The notes below the pieces were generated by a model. The model was given only the letters and a program-made list of their open reading frames with translations. It was not told where the DNA came from and searched no databases. From positions 1-64,000 of the forward strand of contig CAZPXH010000003.1 of the NCBI GenBank assembly GCA_964591085.1: a stretch of DNA of 64,000 nucleotides. Reading direction: 5' to 3'. Positions within the stretch are counted from its first letter, which is position 1, and each line of letters starts with the position of its first letter. The position numbers were made by a program, and so were the translations under genes. Positions 24,898 through 33,713 of this stretch are shown here, in pieces. The DNA is from CAZPXH01 sp964591085 (GTDB lineage Bacteria > Spirochaetota > Spirochaetia > DSM-27196 > CAZPXH01).

Positions 24898-27806
24898 CCA
24901 TTCACGTCATTTCGCACACGCACTGGGATCGGGAGTGGTACCGCACGAACCAGGAGTTCCGGGTGGAGTTGGTCCAGGTAGTGGATGCCGTGATGGAGGC
25001 GATGCAGCGGGAAAGCTCGTTTCGCTACTTCACTCTGGACGGACAGGCCATCCTCATTGAGGACTATCTGAGCTTCCGTCCGGAGCAGGAAGAGCGAGTT
25101 GAGGTCTTCGTACGCGCAGGCAGGCTCCTGATTGGGCCATGGTACACCCAGCCGGATGAGTTCCTGGTCTCCGGCGAAAGCGTTCTGCGAAACCTTCTGG
25201 CTGGGATAGCCGTTGCCAACGAGTACGGAGGGGCGATGCCGGTTGGCTGGGTGCCCGACACCTTTGGCCACATCTCCCAGCTTCCCCAGATCCTCAGCGA
25301 GCTGGGAATTCAGTCGGCGGCACTCACCCGCGGAATCGGGAACGAACTGCCGGACAACGTGACTGACTTCATCTGGGAGAGCCCAAACGGGAGTGAGGTG
25401 ACGGTGGTCCACCAGGTGCAGGGCTACTACAGCGGAGGGCTCCTGGGCTTTCCCTACTTCTGGGGCCGGGTGAAGCGGCACGCACCGTCACTGGCCATTG
25501 CCCAGGAACGCCTGGAGGCGTTGCTGAAGCCATATTCGGGTGCGCCCAAGGACTGCCACGTTGCTCTCTGGAACGGTGCCGACCACGTCTATCCGGAACC
25601 CCATGTTGGACGCACGCTGCGGAAGCTGGAGGAGCGGATGGAGGACACCCGGATCGTGCATTCCAGCGTGATGGAGTACCTCCGAAACGCTGCGGCCTGC
25701 GCACCCGACATGCCGCGGATCCGTGGTGAGCTCAGGGGAAGCCGCTACCACCCACTCCTGCCCTCCATTCTGAGCACGCGTACCTACCTCAAGCAGCGGA
25801 ACGCCCGCGCACAACGCAACCTGGAACGAATCACGGAACCGGCGTGCGCCATCGCCGCCCTGGCATCCCCGACTGTGCGGGCAGCAGGCGGGCAGTGCTT
25901 TGAGTATCCGCAGGCAGAGCTTCGGGAGGCCTGGAAGCTGCTGCTGCAGAATCACGGTCACGACAGCATCGGCGGCTGCAGCATTGACCAGGTCCACCGG
26001 GAGATGCTCCCAAGATTTGACCAGTCCGAGCAGATATCCGCCGCCGTGCAGAATCAGGCGCTTGAGTTCCTGACGGCGGCGCTGGACACAGGTTGGACCG
26101 AAGCTGATTCTCCGGTCTTCATAGTCTTCAATCCCAGGGACCGGCCGAACTACGGTCTTGTAGAACATGAGTTTATCTGGTCCCGGCAGCTGAGTTCCGA
26201 CCTCTGCGTTGAAGACAGTGATGGCGCGGAAAAGCCAACACAGCTTCTGTCACAGAGCTACGAAGAGTATCCCTGGCTACGCAGAGACACGACCGCTGGT
26301 GATGTTGCCGGAAACCTGTGGTGGTGGGGCGAAACCCTTGCCCGTATGGATGGTTTGGGAATCCACACCTTTGCGCTCAGCGAGACGGAGACTGGACTTC
26401 GGCTGCACTTCCAGCTTGCGGATCTGGTGGCCTGCCGGGATGACACAATCGCCAATCTGGTGGACCTGATCCGCAAACGGGATTCCGGTGATGCCGTTGA
26501 GCTCCGAGCCTACTACCACCGGCACCGCCTGATGTTTGAGTCCCAGCTCTCCCCGCTCAGCCTCTGTGCATTCCGCGTACGGGAGCCGGCCACGCCGGCG
26601 GATCCCAGGCGCCGGCGCGAGTTCACAGTTGGCGCCGATGGACGTGCCCTGGTGTTTGGTGGTCACCGGCTGACCGTGAACCGGGATGCGTCATTCCGGA
26701 TGACCTGCCCGGACGGACGGGTGTTTGACCGGCTTGCGCTGATGCTGGACGACGGCGACAGCGGGGACACCTATGATTTCCAGCACACAGACGATGCACC
26801 CCTTTCCCTTGCCGGTGCCGGCGAGGTTTCCGTGGAAGTGACCGAGAGTGGTCCGGTCAGGGCTTCGCTTGCTGTAAAGTTCACCGCCCGATTACCGGTG
26901 GCGGTAGACGCCACCAGACGCAGGCGCCTGGACACCACGGTGGAGGTGCCAGTACAGCTTGCGGTGTGGGTGGAGATGGGAAGCGATATGGTTCATGTGA
27001 GCGGAACCATTTCCAACACGGCATCTGACCACCGGATCCGGGTTCACTTCCCGGCTCCTGCGTCGGCAAGCCGTGTGATCTCTGAGGGCCAGTTCAGCGT
27101 TGAGACCCGTTCACTGGACCCGCCTGATACCACGGGTTGGGTCCAGCAGATCACGGGAATACGTCCACACCAGAGCTGGGTGGGAATTGGCGACGACAAG
27201 GCCGCGATCTGCGTCTTCACGGACGGACTCCACGAGCATGAAGTCTCCGCCTCTGGTGCGGGCCGAACACTGGCAGTCACTCTGCTGAGGTGCGTCGGAT
27301 GGCTCTCACGGGGGGACATGACAACCAGACCCGGCCAGGCCGGCCCGATGATCCGGACCCCTGACGCGCAATGCCATGGACTCAACAGCTTCCGCTACGG
27401 CTTCCGCCTTTTGGTCAGTGAGAAGAAACTGCTGGAAATGGTACCGCATTGCGGGTCTCCGTTTGTGCAGCCGGTGACGGCAACTGCGGTAGCACACAAT
27501 CCCGGACCGCTGTCCGAGTTCTCTCTCATCAGCCTGGCCCACACGGACTTTGTGCTGAGCGCACTAATGGGATCCTTCACCATGCCTGGCGCAACCATCG
27601 TGCGCTTCTACAACGCAAGCAGGAGTTATGTTGAACAGGAGATTGGAGTCTCAAGCCTGTTCACTCGTGTTACCCGGGTCACCTTTGACGAGCGCCCCCG
27701 GGATTACCTCACCGTTGTCGGAAACACCATCCTGATTCGCGCAGATCCGCACGAGATCATCACCCTGCTGCTGGAACCGGCAGCCCTGGCGGAGACCGAA
27801 CGCTGA
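24894..27806 (+). CDS. Glycoside hydrolase family 38 alpha-mannosidase
   Basis: GTG 24894 overlaps the permease stop (GTGA), so transport and hydrolysis are coupled. The 970-residue enzyme has the GH38 zinc/substrate motif VISHTHWDREW at residues 6-16. The catalytic nucleophile Asp lies in GWVPDTFGHISQLP near residue 121, a middle helical domain includes NHGHDSIGGCSIDQVH, and long C-terminal beta domains follow. There is no signal peptide, so imported mannosides are cut in the cytoplasm. The family includes lysosomal-type alpha-mannosidases and bacterial mannosylglycerate hydrolase, so the exact linkage or substrate cannot be read from sequence. Confidence 0.93.
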   Translation: MTIHVISHTHWDREWYRTNQEFRVELVQVVDAVMEAMQRESSFRYFTLDGQAILIEDYLSFRPEQEERVEVFVRAGRLLIGPWYTQPDEFLVSGESVLRNLLAGIAVANEYGGAMPVGWVPDTFGHISQLPQILSELGIQSAALTRGIGNELPDNVTDFIWESPNGSEVTVVHQVQGYYSGGLLGFPYFWGRVKRHAPSLAIAQERLEALLKPYSGAPKDCHVALWNGADHVYPEPHVGRTLRKLEERMEDTRIVHSSVMEYLRNAAACAPDMPRIRGELRGSRYHPLLPSILSTRTYLKQRNARAQRNLERITEPACAIAALASPTVRAAGGQCFEYPQAELREAWKLLLQNHGHDSIGGCSIDQVHREMLPRFDQSEQISAAVQNQALEFLTAALDTGWTEADSPVFIVFNPRDRPNYGLVEHEFIWSRQLSSDLCVEDSDGAEKPTQLLSQSYEEYPWLRRDTTAGDVAGNLWWWGETLARMDGLGIHTFALSETETGLRLHFQLADLVACRDDTIANLVDLIRKRDSGDAVELRAYYHRHRLMFESQLSPLSLCAFRVREPATPADPRRRREFTVGADGRALVFGGHRLTVNRDASFRMTCPDGRVFDRLALMLDDGDSGDTYDFQHTDDAPLSLAGAGEVSVEVTESGPVRASLAVKFTARLPVAVDATRRRRLDTTVEVPVQLAVWVEMGSDMVHVSGTISNTASDHRIRVHFPAPASASRVISEGQFSVETRSLDPPDTTGWVQQITGIRPHQSWVGIGDDKAAICVFTDGLHEHEVSASGAGRTLAVTLLRCVGWLSRGDMTTRPGQAGPMIRTPDAQCHGLNSFRYGFRLLVSEKKLLEMVPHCGSPFVQPVTATAVAHNPGPLSEFSLISLAHTDFVLSALMGSFTMPGATIVRFYNASRSYVEQEIGVSSLFTRVTRVTFDERPRDYLTVVGNTILIRADPHEIITLLLEPAALAETER

Positions 27807-27820
27807 GCCTGCTCCGAGGC

Positions 27821-29158
27821 TTGATTGAAGACTCCGGCCGCCCACTGGCGGAAACCGGGGAAGAAGCGGCGGAAGACCGCGCCCGGCTCGCAAGAAGAAA
27901 CCGGATGTTTCACACCGCTGATGGAGCGGCGTACTGGGCGGGAATCAACGCGGTCTCCTACAACACGGTTGTTCCGCTGTTCGTCAGCAAGCTCACCGAT
28001 TCCCCACTGCTGATTGGACTTGTTGCGGTGGCAAGCCAGGCTGGGTGGTACCTCCCTCAATTGCTGACCGCTGGCGCTACCGAGCAGATCAGCTACAAGC
28101 GCCCGATCGCAGTCCGCCTGGGCCTCCTTGTCGAGCGTTTGCCGGCCCTGCTCTGGCCTGTTGCCGCGCTCCTTTCGCTTCACTCACCCGGACTGGCGCT
28201 CGCACTGTTCCTGGGTAGCTATCTGATGCACTTTGTGGGCGCGGGTCTGATTGCGCCCGGCTGGCAGGACCTCATTGCGCATACCTTTCCCGCCGAGACC
28301 CGTGGTCGGTTCTTTGGGCTGACCACGTTTCTTGGGACCGCACTTGGCGCTATCGGCGGCTTTGCGGCAAGTCGGGTCCTCGGTTCCATTTCGTACCCGC
28401 TGGACTTTGTGCTTGCCTTTGCCTTTGCTGCGGTCCTGGTCCAAATCAGCTGGGCGTTTCTTGCGCTAACGCGGGAGCCGATCCGGCAACGCAGAACCGT
28501 GCCTGGCACACAGAGCACTGTGGTGGACTCACGGGGAAGCGGTCCTCCACCAGCACGAAAGACGCGAATACCGGGGGACGCGATTGCGCTGATCCGGCAG
28601 GACCGGAGCTTCGCGCGCTTCCTCATTGTTAGAACCCTCATGGGTCTGGGAACCATGGGTTTTGGTTTTGTCGCTGTCTATGCGGCGCGGGCGTTTGTGA
28701 TTCCGGACGAAGTGATTGCCCTGTACACCGTAGCGCTCCTGTTGGGGGAAGCCGGCGGCAACCTGAGTGCAGGCCTCCTTGCAGACAAAAGGGGACATCG
28801 CTTCCCGCTAATTCTGGGTACCGGGGCAGTTACCGCTGCGTTCACCATCGTCTGGCTTGCAAACGTGGCTTGGTGGTTTCCGCTTGTGTTCCTGCTAATG
28901 GGTTACGCAACCGGCGCTGGCAGGGTCTCCGGAATGATGATTGCAATAGAGTTTGCACCCGCGGATCGCACTCCGTCCTACACCGGTCTCACCAGCACGC
29001 TTGCGGGGTTCGGCGGCCTGATAGCCCCACTCATCGGGAGCGGCCTGGCGGCAGCTTCCTACACCTTGCTGTTTGCAGTCTGCGCCGCAATCAATCTGCT
29101 GGCCTGGCTCGGTCTGATTGTTTTGGTGATAGAGCCCCGTACGCGGATAGAAAAATAG
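27821..29158 (+). CDS. Major facilitator superfamily transporter
   Basis: The 445-residue membrane protein starts at TTG 27821, 14 bases after the mannosidase, and is probably in the same operon. About 12 hydrophobic segments are split by a charged central loop near residues 215-250. The MFS loop between helices 2 and 3 is altered, but the ETRGRFFGL and LLADKRGHRFPLI loops are recognisable. It could export or take up a sugar or sugar product linked to the mannosidase; the substrate is unknown. Confidence 0.85.
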   Translation: MIEDSGRPLAETGEEAAEDRARLARRNRMFHTADGAAYWAGINAVSYNTVVPLFVSKLTDSPLLIGLVAVASQAGWYLPQLLTAGATEQISYKRPIAVRLGLLVERLPALLWPVAALLSLHSPGLALALFLGSYLMHFVGAGLIAPGWQDLIAHTFPAETRGRFFGLTTFLGTALGAIGGFAASRVLGSISYPLDFVLAFAFAAVLVQISWAFLALTREPIRQRRTVPGTQSTVVDSRGSGPPPARKTRIPGDAIALIRQDRSFARFLIVRTLMGLGTMGFGFVAVYAARAFVIPDEVIALYTVALLLGEAGGNLSAGLLADKRGHRFPLILGTGAVTAAFTIVWLANVAWWFPLVFLLMGYATGAGRVSGMMIAIEFAPADRTPSYTGLTSTLAGFGGLIAPLIGSGLAAASYTLLFAVCAAINLLAWLGLIVLVIEPRTRIEK

Positions 29159-29182
29159 ACTCGTACAAAGGATACTAGCGGG

Positions 29183-29560
29183 GTGAGTGCGGGAACGGGC
29201 CGGATCAGCTGGATAGAACACGGTGGGCAGCGAATCCTGTTTGTGGACTACTCCGACCTGGACTCCGCGGGAATCGTGCAATTGGCGAGTCACGCTGCCA
29301 TAGCCTACCGGGAGACCCCGGATACGGGTGCGAGGATTCTCGTCAATGCAAGCAACACCGCCGACGCGGACTCAGAGGCAATGACTGCCGTGCGGAACGC
29401 GGTGCAGAACCTTCGGGGAAAGCAGGGACGCATGGCAGTGGCAGGCGTGACGCAGATCCAGATGCTGCTCCTGCGGGCAATCAACCTGTTTGCCGCGGTG
29501 AAGTTCGTGCCCTTCGGCACGGTGGAGGAAGCTCGCACCTGGCTGGTGTCCGGCGACTGA
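29183..29560 (+). CDS. Small STAS-like domain protein
   Basis: The 125-residue soluble protein starts at GTG 29183, 24 bases after the MFS gene. It alternates strands and helices (RILFVDYSDL, ARILVNASNT, GRMAVAGVTQI, VKFVPFGTVEEARTWL) in the order of STAS/SpoIIAA-like domains. The conserved phospho-acceptor Ser/Thr of anti-anti-sigma factors is not clearly identifiable. It resembles stand-alone STAS/SEC14-like proteins of unknown function. Any link with the RsbW-like sensor at 49.5 kb is speculation. Confidence 0.6.
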   Translation: MSAGTGRISWIEHGGQRILFVDYSDLDSAGIVQLASHAAIAYRETPDTGARILVNASNTADADSEAMTAVRNAVQNLRGKQGRMAVAGVTQIQMLLLRAINLFAAVKFVPFGTVEEARTWLVSGD

Positions 29561-29606
29561 TCCGGGCAAAGCCGGCACAAGGTACCGGGTAAGAAGCTGA
29601 AAGCGA

Positions 29607-29921
29607 TCATCCGTCCAGAAGCAGATCCATCACGCCCGTCCACGCCTCACTCCTGACCCGCCGCGAACTTCTGTAAGCGGTGTAGACGGAAGTGATTGAG
29701 TCAGGCATGGAGAGCTCCTCCGGTTTTTCTTCCATCACAATCTCATCCTGCCCGATCCGGTAGGTAAGTCTGCGGCGGTCCCCCTCCTTGTCCGGATCAC
29801 CTTCCACGAGCTCAACCTGCTTCCGGCCGGGCCGCCAGCGATTGTCGTTGCTGCGGTCTGCAAAGAGCCGAACCACCGCCACCCGGGGCACGGAGATCTC
29901 AACTTGATTGCTGTAGGTCAC
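29607..29921 (-). CDS. SRPBCC-fold protein, apparently truncated
   Basis: From GTG 29921 this encodes 104 residues. The segment TYSNQVEISVPRVAVVRLFA, then RWRPGRKQVELVEGDP and IVMEEKPEELSMPDSITSVY, matches the first two thirds of a START/SRPBCC lipid- or ligand-binding fold. The last 25 residues are basic and do not continue the fold, so a frameshift or C-terminal loss is likely. No ribosome site is evident. A longer frame upstream overlaps the divergent TPR gene and is not credible. Confidence 0.5.
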   Translation of the reverse strand: MTYSNQVEISVPRVAVVRLFADRSNDNRWRPGRKQVELVEGDPDKEGDRRRLTYRIGQDEIVMEEKPEELSMPDSITSVYTAYRSSRRVRSEAWTGVMDLLLDG

Positions 29922-30015
29922 GTTGCAAGCACAGCAGGCCGGAGCCGGGTTTGAACGTCCGGCTGGGCACCACAGCCTTGACCGTGCGGTGTGGAACCAT
30001 AACACTGCGCATCGT

Positions 30016-31407
30016 ATGGTCAATCGTATGGTTCGGGTGATAAATCGCTTTTCTCTTTTCTCCGGCGTTCTTGCCATCGGGCTACTCGCTTCCTCCTGCG
30101 CCACGCTGGGAGATGCGGAACCGGAAGCGGACGCGATTGAGTTCAGAAGACAGATCGACATTGGGCGGGGCTTCGCCGGAGCCGATCAGTTTTCGGCGGC
30201 CGAGAGCGCGTTCTCTGAGGTTATCGCAGACATGGAGGCTGTTGGGGACGAAGACCGCCTCGCCGCCGAACTCGCCTCAGCGTACCTCCTCCGCGGTCGG
30301 GTTCGCGGTGACCTTGGTCATCACGCGCAGGCAGCGGTGGACCTCCAGCGCTCAATTGAGATTGCTGAAGCACACCTGACCGAGGACAGCCGCGGTCTCC
30401 GAGACACCTACAACTACTACGGCCGGAGCCTGTCTGCGTCCGGTCGTCTGGCGGAAGGCATCCGGGCCTTGGAGCGCGCATTGGAGATCAATGATGCAAA
30501 CCCGACCCTCCGGGACCCGCGATTTGAGGCCGAGACCCGGAGGTACATCGCAATCTCATATCGCTTCCTGGGAAACCTGAACGCCGCTACCCGGGAACTG
30601 GGCCTTGCGATAGCAACACTGGAAGACGCGCCGGAAACCTCCGGGCAGGATGGGCCGATTGCCGACCTGGAATTGCTGCTTGCAGAGTTTCTGCTGCGCA
30701 ATGGAGAAGCGCAGGCTGGAGTAACCGTTGCGAGCCGGGCCGTAAACAGACTCCGGGATGGCGGCGGTCCACCGCTTCAACTGGGAAACACCCTGTACTT
30801 CCTGGCTCTCATGCAGAACCAGCTGGGCCAGGATCCAAGGCCGAGTTACCTGGAAGCGATCGCCCTCCTGCAGGAAGCGCCCAACCCGGACAACGACCGC
30901 CTTGGTGTTGCCCACTACAACCTCGGCCTCGCCTACCAGCGCTACAGCGATCCGGAGCGTGCTGCTTTCCACTTTGGCCGCGCGGTTGACCCTTACAGCC
31001 GCTTTGCAAACGGACTTCTGGTGGATCAACGGCAGGTAATCCGGCTGAACGGCGTTGCAGAGGTCCTGGTCCGGCAGTGGCCAAACTCAGATCCGCTGGC
31101 TGTGGTCAACGCGACGGATGCCCTGCTGAAGGACGAGGAACCGGGGAACGACAGCATAGTGCGTGCCACCCTTGCTGAGATCGCTGCCGAGGAAACCATC
31201 GATCCCCTGGTCCGGGCGACAGCAGCGCTCAACCTGTCGCTCTACTACATGTCCGCAGAAGAGCCCGAAGCGGCACGGCGGGTGTTTCTGGAGCTGCAGC
31301 AGTCTCAGATGGCACAGGAAAACGCCAGCCTTGCCAGCGTCATCGGGGACCAGGCCCTTCCAATGGTTGAGCTTCTGTCAGAGCTCCTGCGGAACCAGGC
31401 CCGGTAA
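30016..31407 (+). CDS. TPR-repeat lipoprotein
   Basis: The likely start is ATG 30016 or ATG 30028; both lie in a short direct repeat (CGTATGGT twice). The signal peptide (FSLFSGVLAIGLL) ends in a lipobox, ASSC, so the protein is lipid-anchored. The remaining roughly 440 residues are helical TPR-like repeats, for example SAYLLRGRVRGDLGHHAQA, YYGRSLSASGRLAEGIRAL and AHYNLGLAYQRYSDPERAA. Such proteins are assembly scaffolds at the envelope. The partner is unknown. Confidence 0.8.
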   Translation: MVNRMVRVINRFSLFSGVLAIGLLASSCATLGDAEPEADAIEFRRQIDIGRGFAGADQFSAAESAFSEVIADMEAVGDEDRLAAELASAYLLRGRVRGDLGHHAQAAVDLQRSIEIAEAHLTEDSRGLRDTYNYYGRSLSASGRLAEGIRALERALEINDANPTLRDPRFEAETRRYIAISYRFLGNLNAATRELGLAIATLEDAPETSGQDGPIADLELLLAEFLLRNGEAQAGVTVASRAVNRLRDGGGPPLQLGNTLYFLALMQNQLGQDPRPSYLEAIALLQEAPNPDNDRLGVAHYNLGLAYQRYSDPERAAFHFGRAVDPYSRFANGLLVDQRQVIRLNGVAEVLVRQWPNSDPLAVVNATDALLKDEEPGNDSIVRATLAEIAAEETIDPLVRATAALNLSLYYMSAEEPEAARRVFLELQQSQMAQENASLASVIGDQALPMVELLSELLRNQAR

Positions 31408-31740
31408 TCAGGCGCCGGACTCTCCCTTCTCCCGCTGCCGTTCGCGGAGAAAGAGAAAGAACGGCAGGCCAAACGAAAATCCGATGAGGAAGGTGCCGAC
31501 CAGAGGGATGATCCAGGTGTAGCCTCGGACGCTGTTACGTTCCCGCAGGAGGAACACCACGCCGGTCATGGCGGCAACGGCAAGGTCCAGCGCCAGTCCC
31601 GCAACGTTCCGGGTTGCAAAGCTGTCCACCATCAAGGCCTGTACGCTGAACTCACCGTCAATGCTTGCGGGAATGAACTGACTCATCGGCAGCACGGTCC
31701 CGGCAATCGCCAGCAGCAGATAGACCCAGGAGAATCTCAT
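31408..31740 (-). CDS. DUF2834-family small membrane protein
   Basis: The 110-residue protein has three hydrophobic segments: VYLLLAIAGTVLPMSQFI, ALDLAVAAMTGVVFLL and IIPLVGTFLIGFSFGLPFF. It ends LPFFLFLRERQ. The length, the Pro-containing first helix and the final L-FLR motif fit DUF2834, a family without known function. Its stop abuts the stop of the TPR gene, tail to tail, and its ATG lies 27 bases from the divergent oxidoreductase gene. Confidence 0.75.
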   Translation of the reverse strand: MRFSWVYLLLAIAGTVLPMSQFIPASIDGEFSVQALMVDSFATRNVAGLALDLAVAAMTGVVFLLRERNSVRGYTWIIPLVGTFLIGFSFGLPFFLFLRERQREKGESGA

Positions 31741-31767
31741 GCCCGGAAGGTACTACAATCGGCGCCC

Positions 31768-32796
31768 ATGACCCTGTTTGAACCCGCCGCGGTCGGCCCG
31801 ATTGCGGTGCGAAACCGCATTGTTATGGCGCCGATGTGCATGTTCAGCTGCGGACCGGGCGGCATCGCCCGCCCCTTCCACAGCGTGCACCTGGCAAGCC
31901 GCGCAATTGGAGGCGTGGGCCTCATCATTGCAGAAGCAACTGCGGTGGAAAGCCGTGGACGAATCACGGAGCGAGACCTGGGAATATGGAACGATTCTCA
32001 GATTCCTGGCCTGGCGGAGATGGTGAGGTCCGTTCACGACTGCGGGGCCCCGGTCATCCTTCAGCTTGCCCACGCCGGCAGGAAGGCACGCGTGACCACC
32101 GAGGCGCCGGTGGCCCCGTCAGCAATTGCGTACAGCGAGGACTACGGTGTCCCGGAAGAGCTGGACGATTCGGGGATCAGAACGGTGATCTCCGCGTTTG
32201 TCAGCGCGGCGGAGCGTGCGTGTGAGGCGGGCTTTGACGGCGTTGAGATCCACGGCGCCCACGGGTACCTCATCAATGCATTCCTGTCTCCGTTGTCAAA
32301 CCACAGATCAGATGGCTGGGGCGGGAACCCCGAGCGCCGGGCGCGGATCCTGGGAGAAATCGTGTCCAGTGTGCGTGGAGTCATTGGGCCAGAGCGTGCC
32401 CTTACTGTGAGGGTCAGCGGAACTGACTGGGCAGACGGCGGGAACAGCCCGGAGGATGTGGCCGAGCTGCTCGGTCACGCCCACCCGGAGATGGTAGACG
32501 CGGTGCACGTGAGCAGCGGCGGCGCGGTCCCCGCGGACATTCCGGTTGGCCGGGGGTATCAGCTGCCCGCGGCAAGGGTTATCAGGACCGCGCTTGGCAG
32601 GCCCGTTATTGCAGGCGGCCTGGTGAGCGATCCGGAGGAAGCGCGTGCCGCAGTGGAGGATGAGGGAAACGAGTTTGTGTTCCTCGGAAGGGCGCTTCTT
32701 CGGGATCCGTACTGGACGCTCCGCGCAGCAGAAGCTCTGGGCGCCGAAGTGCCGGGGCCGGATCAGTACCAAAGGGCAACGCCGTACGGCCGCTGA
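31768..32796 (+). CDS. Old Yellow Enzyme family NAD(P)H:flavin oxidoreductase
   Basis: The 342-residue FMN enzyme has the OYE barrel: TLFEPAAVGPIAVRNRIVMAP at the start, LQLAHAGRKA near residue 95, the active-site pair in EIHGAHGYLINAFLSP near residue 165, and the FMN phosphate site IAGGLVSDPEEA plus FLGRALLRDP. The CMFSC segment near residue 25 places a cysteine as in the YqjM/NamA class. Such enzymes reduce activated C=C bonds of enones or nitro compounds. It begins with ATG and stands alone. Confidence 0.9.
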   Translation: MTLFEPAAVGPIAVRNRIVMAPMCMFSCGPGGIARPFHSVHLASRAIGGVGLIIAEATAVESRGRITERDLGIWNDSQIPGLAEMVRSVHDCGAPVILQLAHAGRKARVTTEAPVAPSAIAYSEDYGVPEELDDSGIRTVISAFVSAAERACEAGFDGVEIHGAHGYLINAFLSPLSNHRSDGWGGNPERRARILGEIVSSVRGVIGPERALTVRVSGTDWADGGNSPEDVAELLGHAHPEMVDAVHVSSGGAVPADIPVGRGYQLPAARVIRTALGRPVIAGGLVSDPEEARAAVEDEGNEFVFLGRALLRDPYWTLRAAEALGAEVPGPDQYQRATPYGR

Positions 32797-32826
32797 ACAC
32801 CGCGCCTCTCGCCGGGATCAGGCAGG

Positions 32827-33180
32827 TTACGCGGCGCGTCCGAACTGCGCCAGAAAGCGACCCGGGAACAGCACCAGATTGCTCTCATTCACAAGTTCGC
32901 CGGCACGGTAATAGCGGATATAGGGAATCAGGCGATTCTGGAACACGTCTTCCTTGAGCTGGAGCAGCTCCGCAAAGAATGGCTCACGATCATAAGCAAT
33001 CCAGCGGACCTGCAGACCCGGTTCCTCCAGGCGATCCAGATATTTCCTCATGACCCGCCAGTCCAGGCACCAACTCTGGGTGAGGATAACGGCGACGCGC
33101 TGGGCCCCGGTTCTCACGGTCTCTGGGACGTCTCGGAGCTCCACCATCGCGCGGCACTCGGCATCACTGAGCTTCTCCAT
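32827..33180 (-). CDS. Thioredoxin-like fold protein with one active-site cysteine
   Basis: From ATG 33180 the product has 117 residues; a GTG at 33192 would add four. The pattern AVILTQSWCLDWRVMRKYL, then LQVRWIAYDREPFF and LIPYIRYYRAGELV, follows the thioredoxin order of strand, Cys-helix, strand and Pro-containing strand. Only one Cys is in the usual CXXC place (C-L-D-W). It could be a monothiol reductase-like or redox-sensing protein. The function is unknown. Confidence 0.6.
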   Translation of the reverse strand: MEKLSDAECRAMVELRDVPETVRTGAQRVAVILTQSWCLDWRVMRKYLDRLEEPGLQVRWIAYDREPFFAELLQLKEDVFQNRLIPYIRYYRAGELVNESNLVLFPGRFLAQFGRAA

Positions 33181-33233
33181 TGCAGCCGACACTACAACGC
33201 TTTCTCGGCTCTGTCAGGAAAACAGCGCTCTGC

Positions 33234-33555
33234 TCAGGCAATGAGCCGGAAACTCCCGCGAACAAAGTAGAACGCCACCACTCCGGTCACCGAGAGTTTC
33301 ACCAGGATCCCCGGGAGCGTGCCACGGAACACACCGAGAGCTGCCTTCATCGGTTCCTTGTTGTATGGCCAGGATACCAGTGACCACAAGTACCCCAGCA
33401 GACAGCGGAGTCCAGGCACCAGCAAGGGACACCAGGATCAGGGAGAGATAGGCAAGGATGGGTCCCGGAATCGCCGGAACAATACACCCGAGAAAGCCAA
33501 GAAGGAGCAGGAGAGCACCTCCGCCCACCGCGGCGATTGAGCCAAGCATTCCCAA
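33234..33555 (-). pseudogene. Decayed DUF456-family membrane protein
   Basis: The frame from ATG 33555 encodes the N-terminal DUF456 helices (ALLLLLGFLGCIVPAIPG, LAYLSLILVSLAG) for about 62 residues. It then runs into unrelated sequence near 33370. The C-terminal part of the family (MKAALGVFRGTLPGILVKLS) appears in another frame up to 33236. The roughly 60 central residues, including the usual Gly-rich loop, are missing. A frameshift plus internal deletion is the simplest explanation. Confidence 0.65.
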
Positions 33556-33648
33556 GCTCTACCGCAGGTGTTGATCGGACGCAAGCGCCGGTACCCGGTC
33601 CCGCACCCAGGCTGCCGCGCGCCTACCCGGTCCACCCCGCCCACAAAA

Positions 33649-33690
33649 GACACTATGTCTCTTGACAAGTGACATCGTGTCCCCTATTTT
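33649..33690 (+). promoter_or_regulatory. Promoter with TetR-type operators before the SDR-TetR genes
   Basis: TTGACA (33662-33667) and TATTTT (33685-33690) are separated by 17 bases, a strong sigma-70-type promoter. Two near-identical elements, GACACTATGTC (33649-33659) and GACATCGTGTC (33671-33681), are inverted copies with one mismatch, with centres 22 bases apart. They flank CTTGACAAG, itself a perfect odd palindrome covering the -35 box. Because a TetR gene is second in the operon, this is probably its operator, and repression would block polymerase directly. Confidence 0.7.
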
Positions 33691-33713
33691 GCACAGCGTA
33701 GGAGGACAATGGA

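Noticed and set aside
30011..30034. Direct repeat CGTATGGT as a regulatory or mobile-element repeat.
   Set aside because: It is only two copies of eight bases at the start of the lipoprotein gene and simply offers two start codons.
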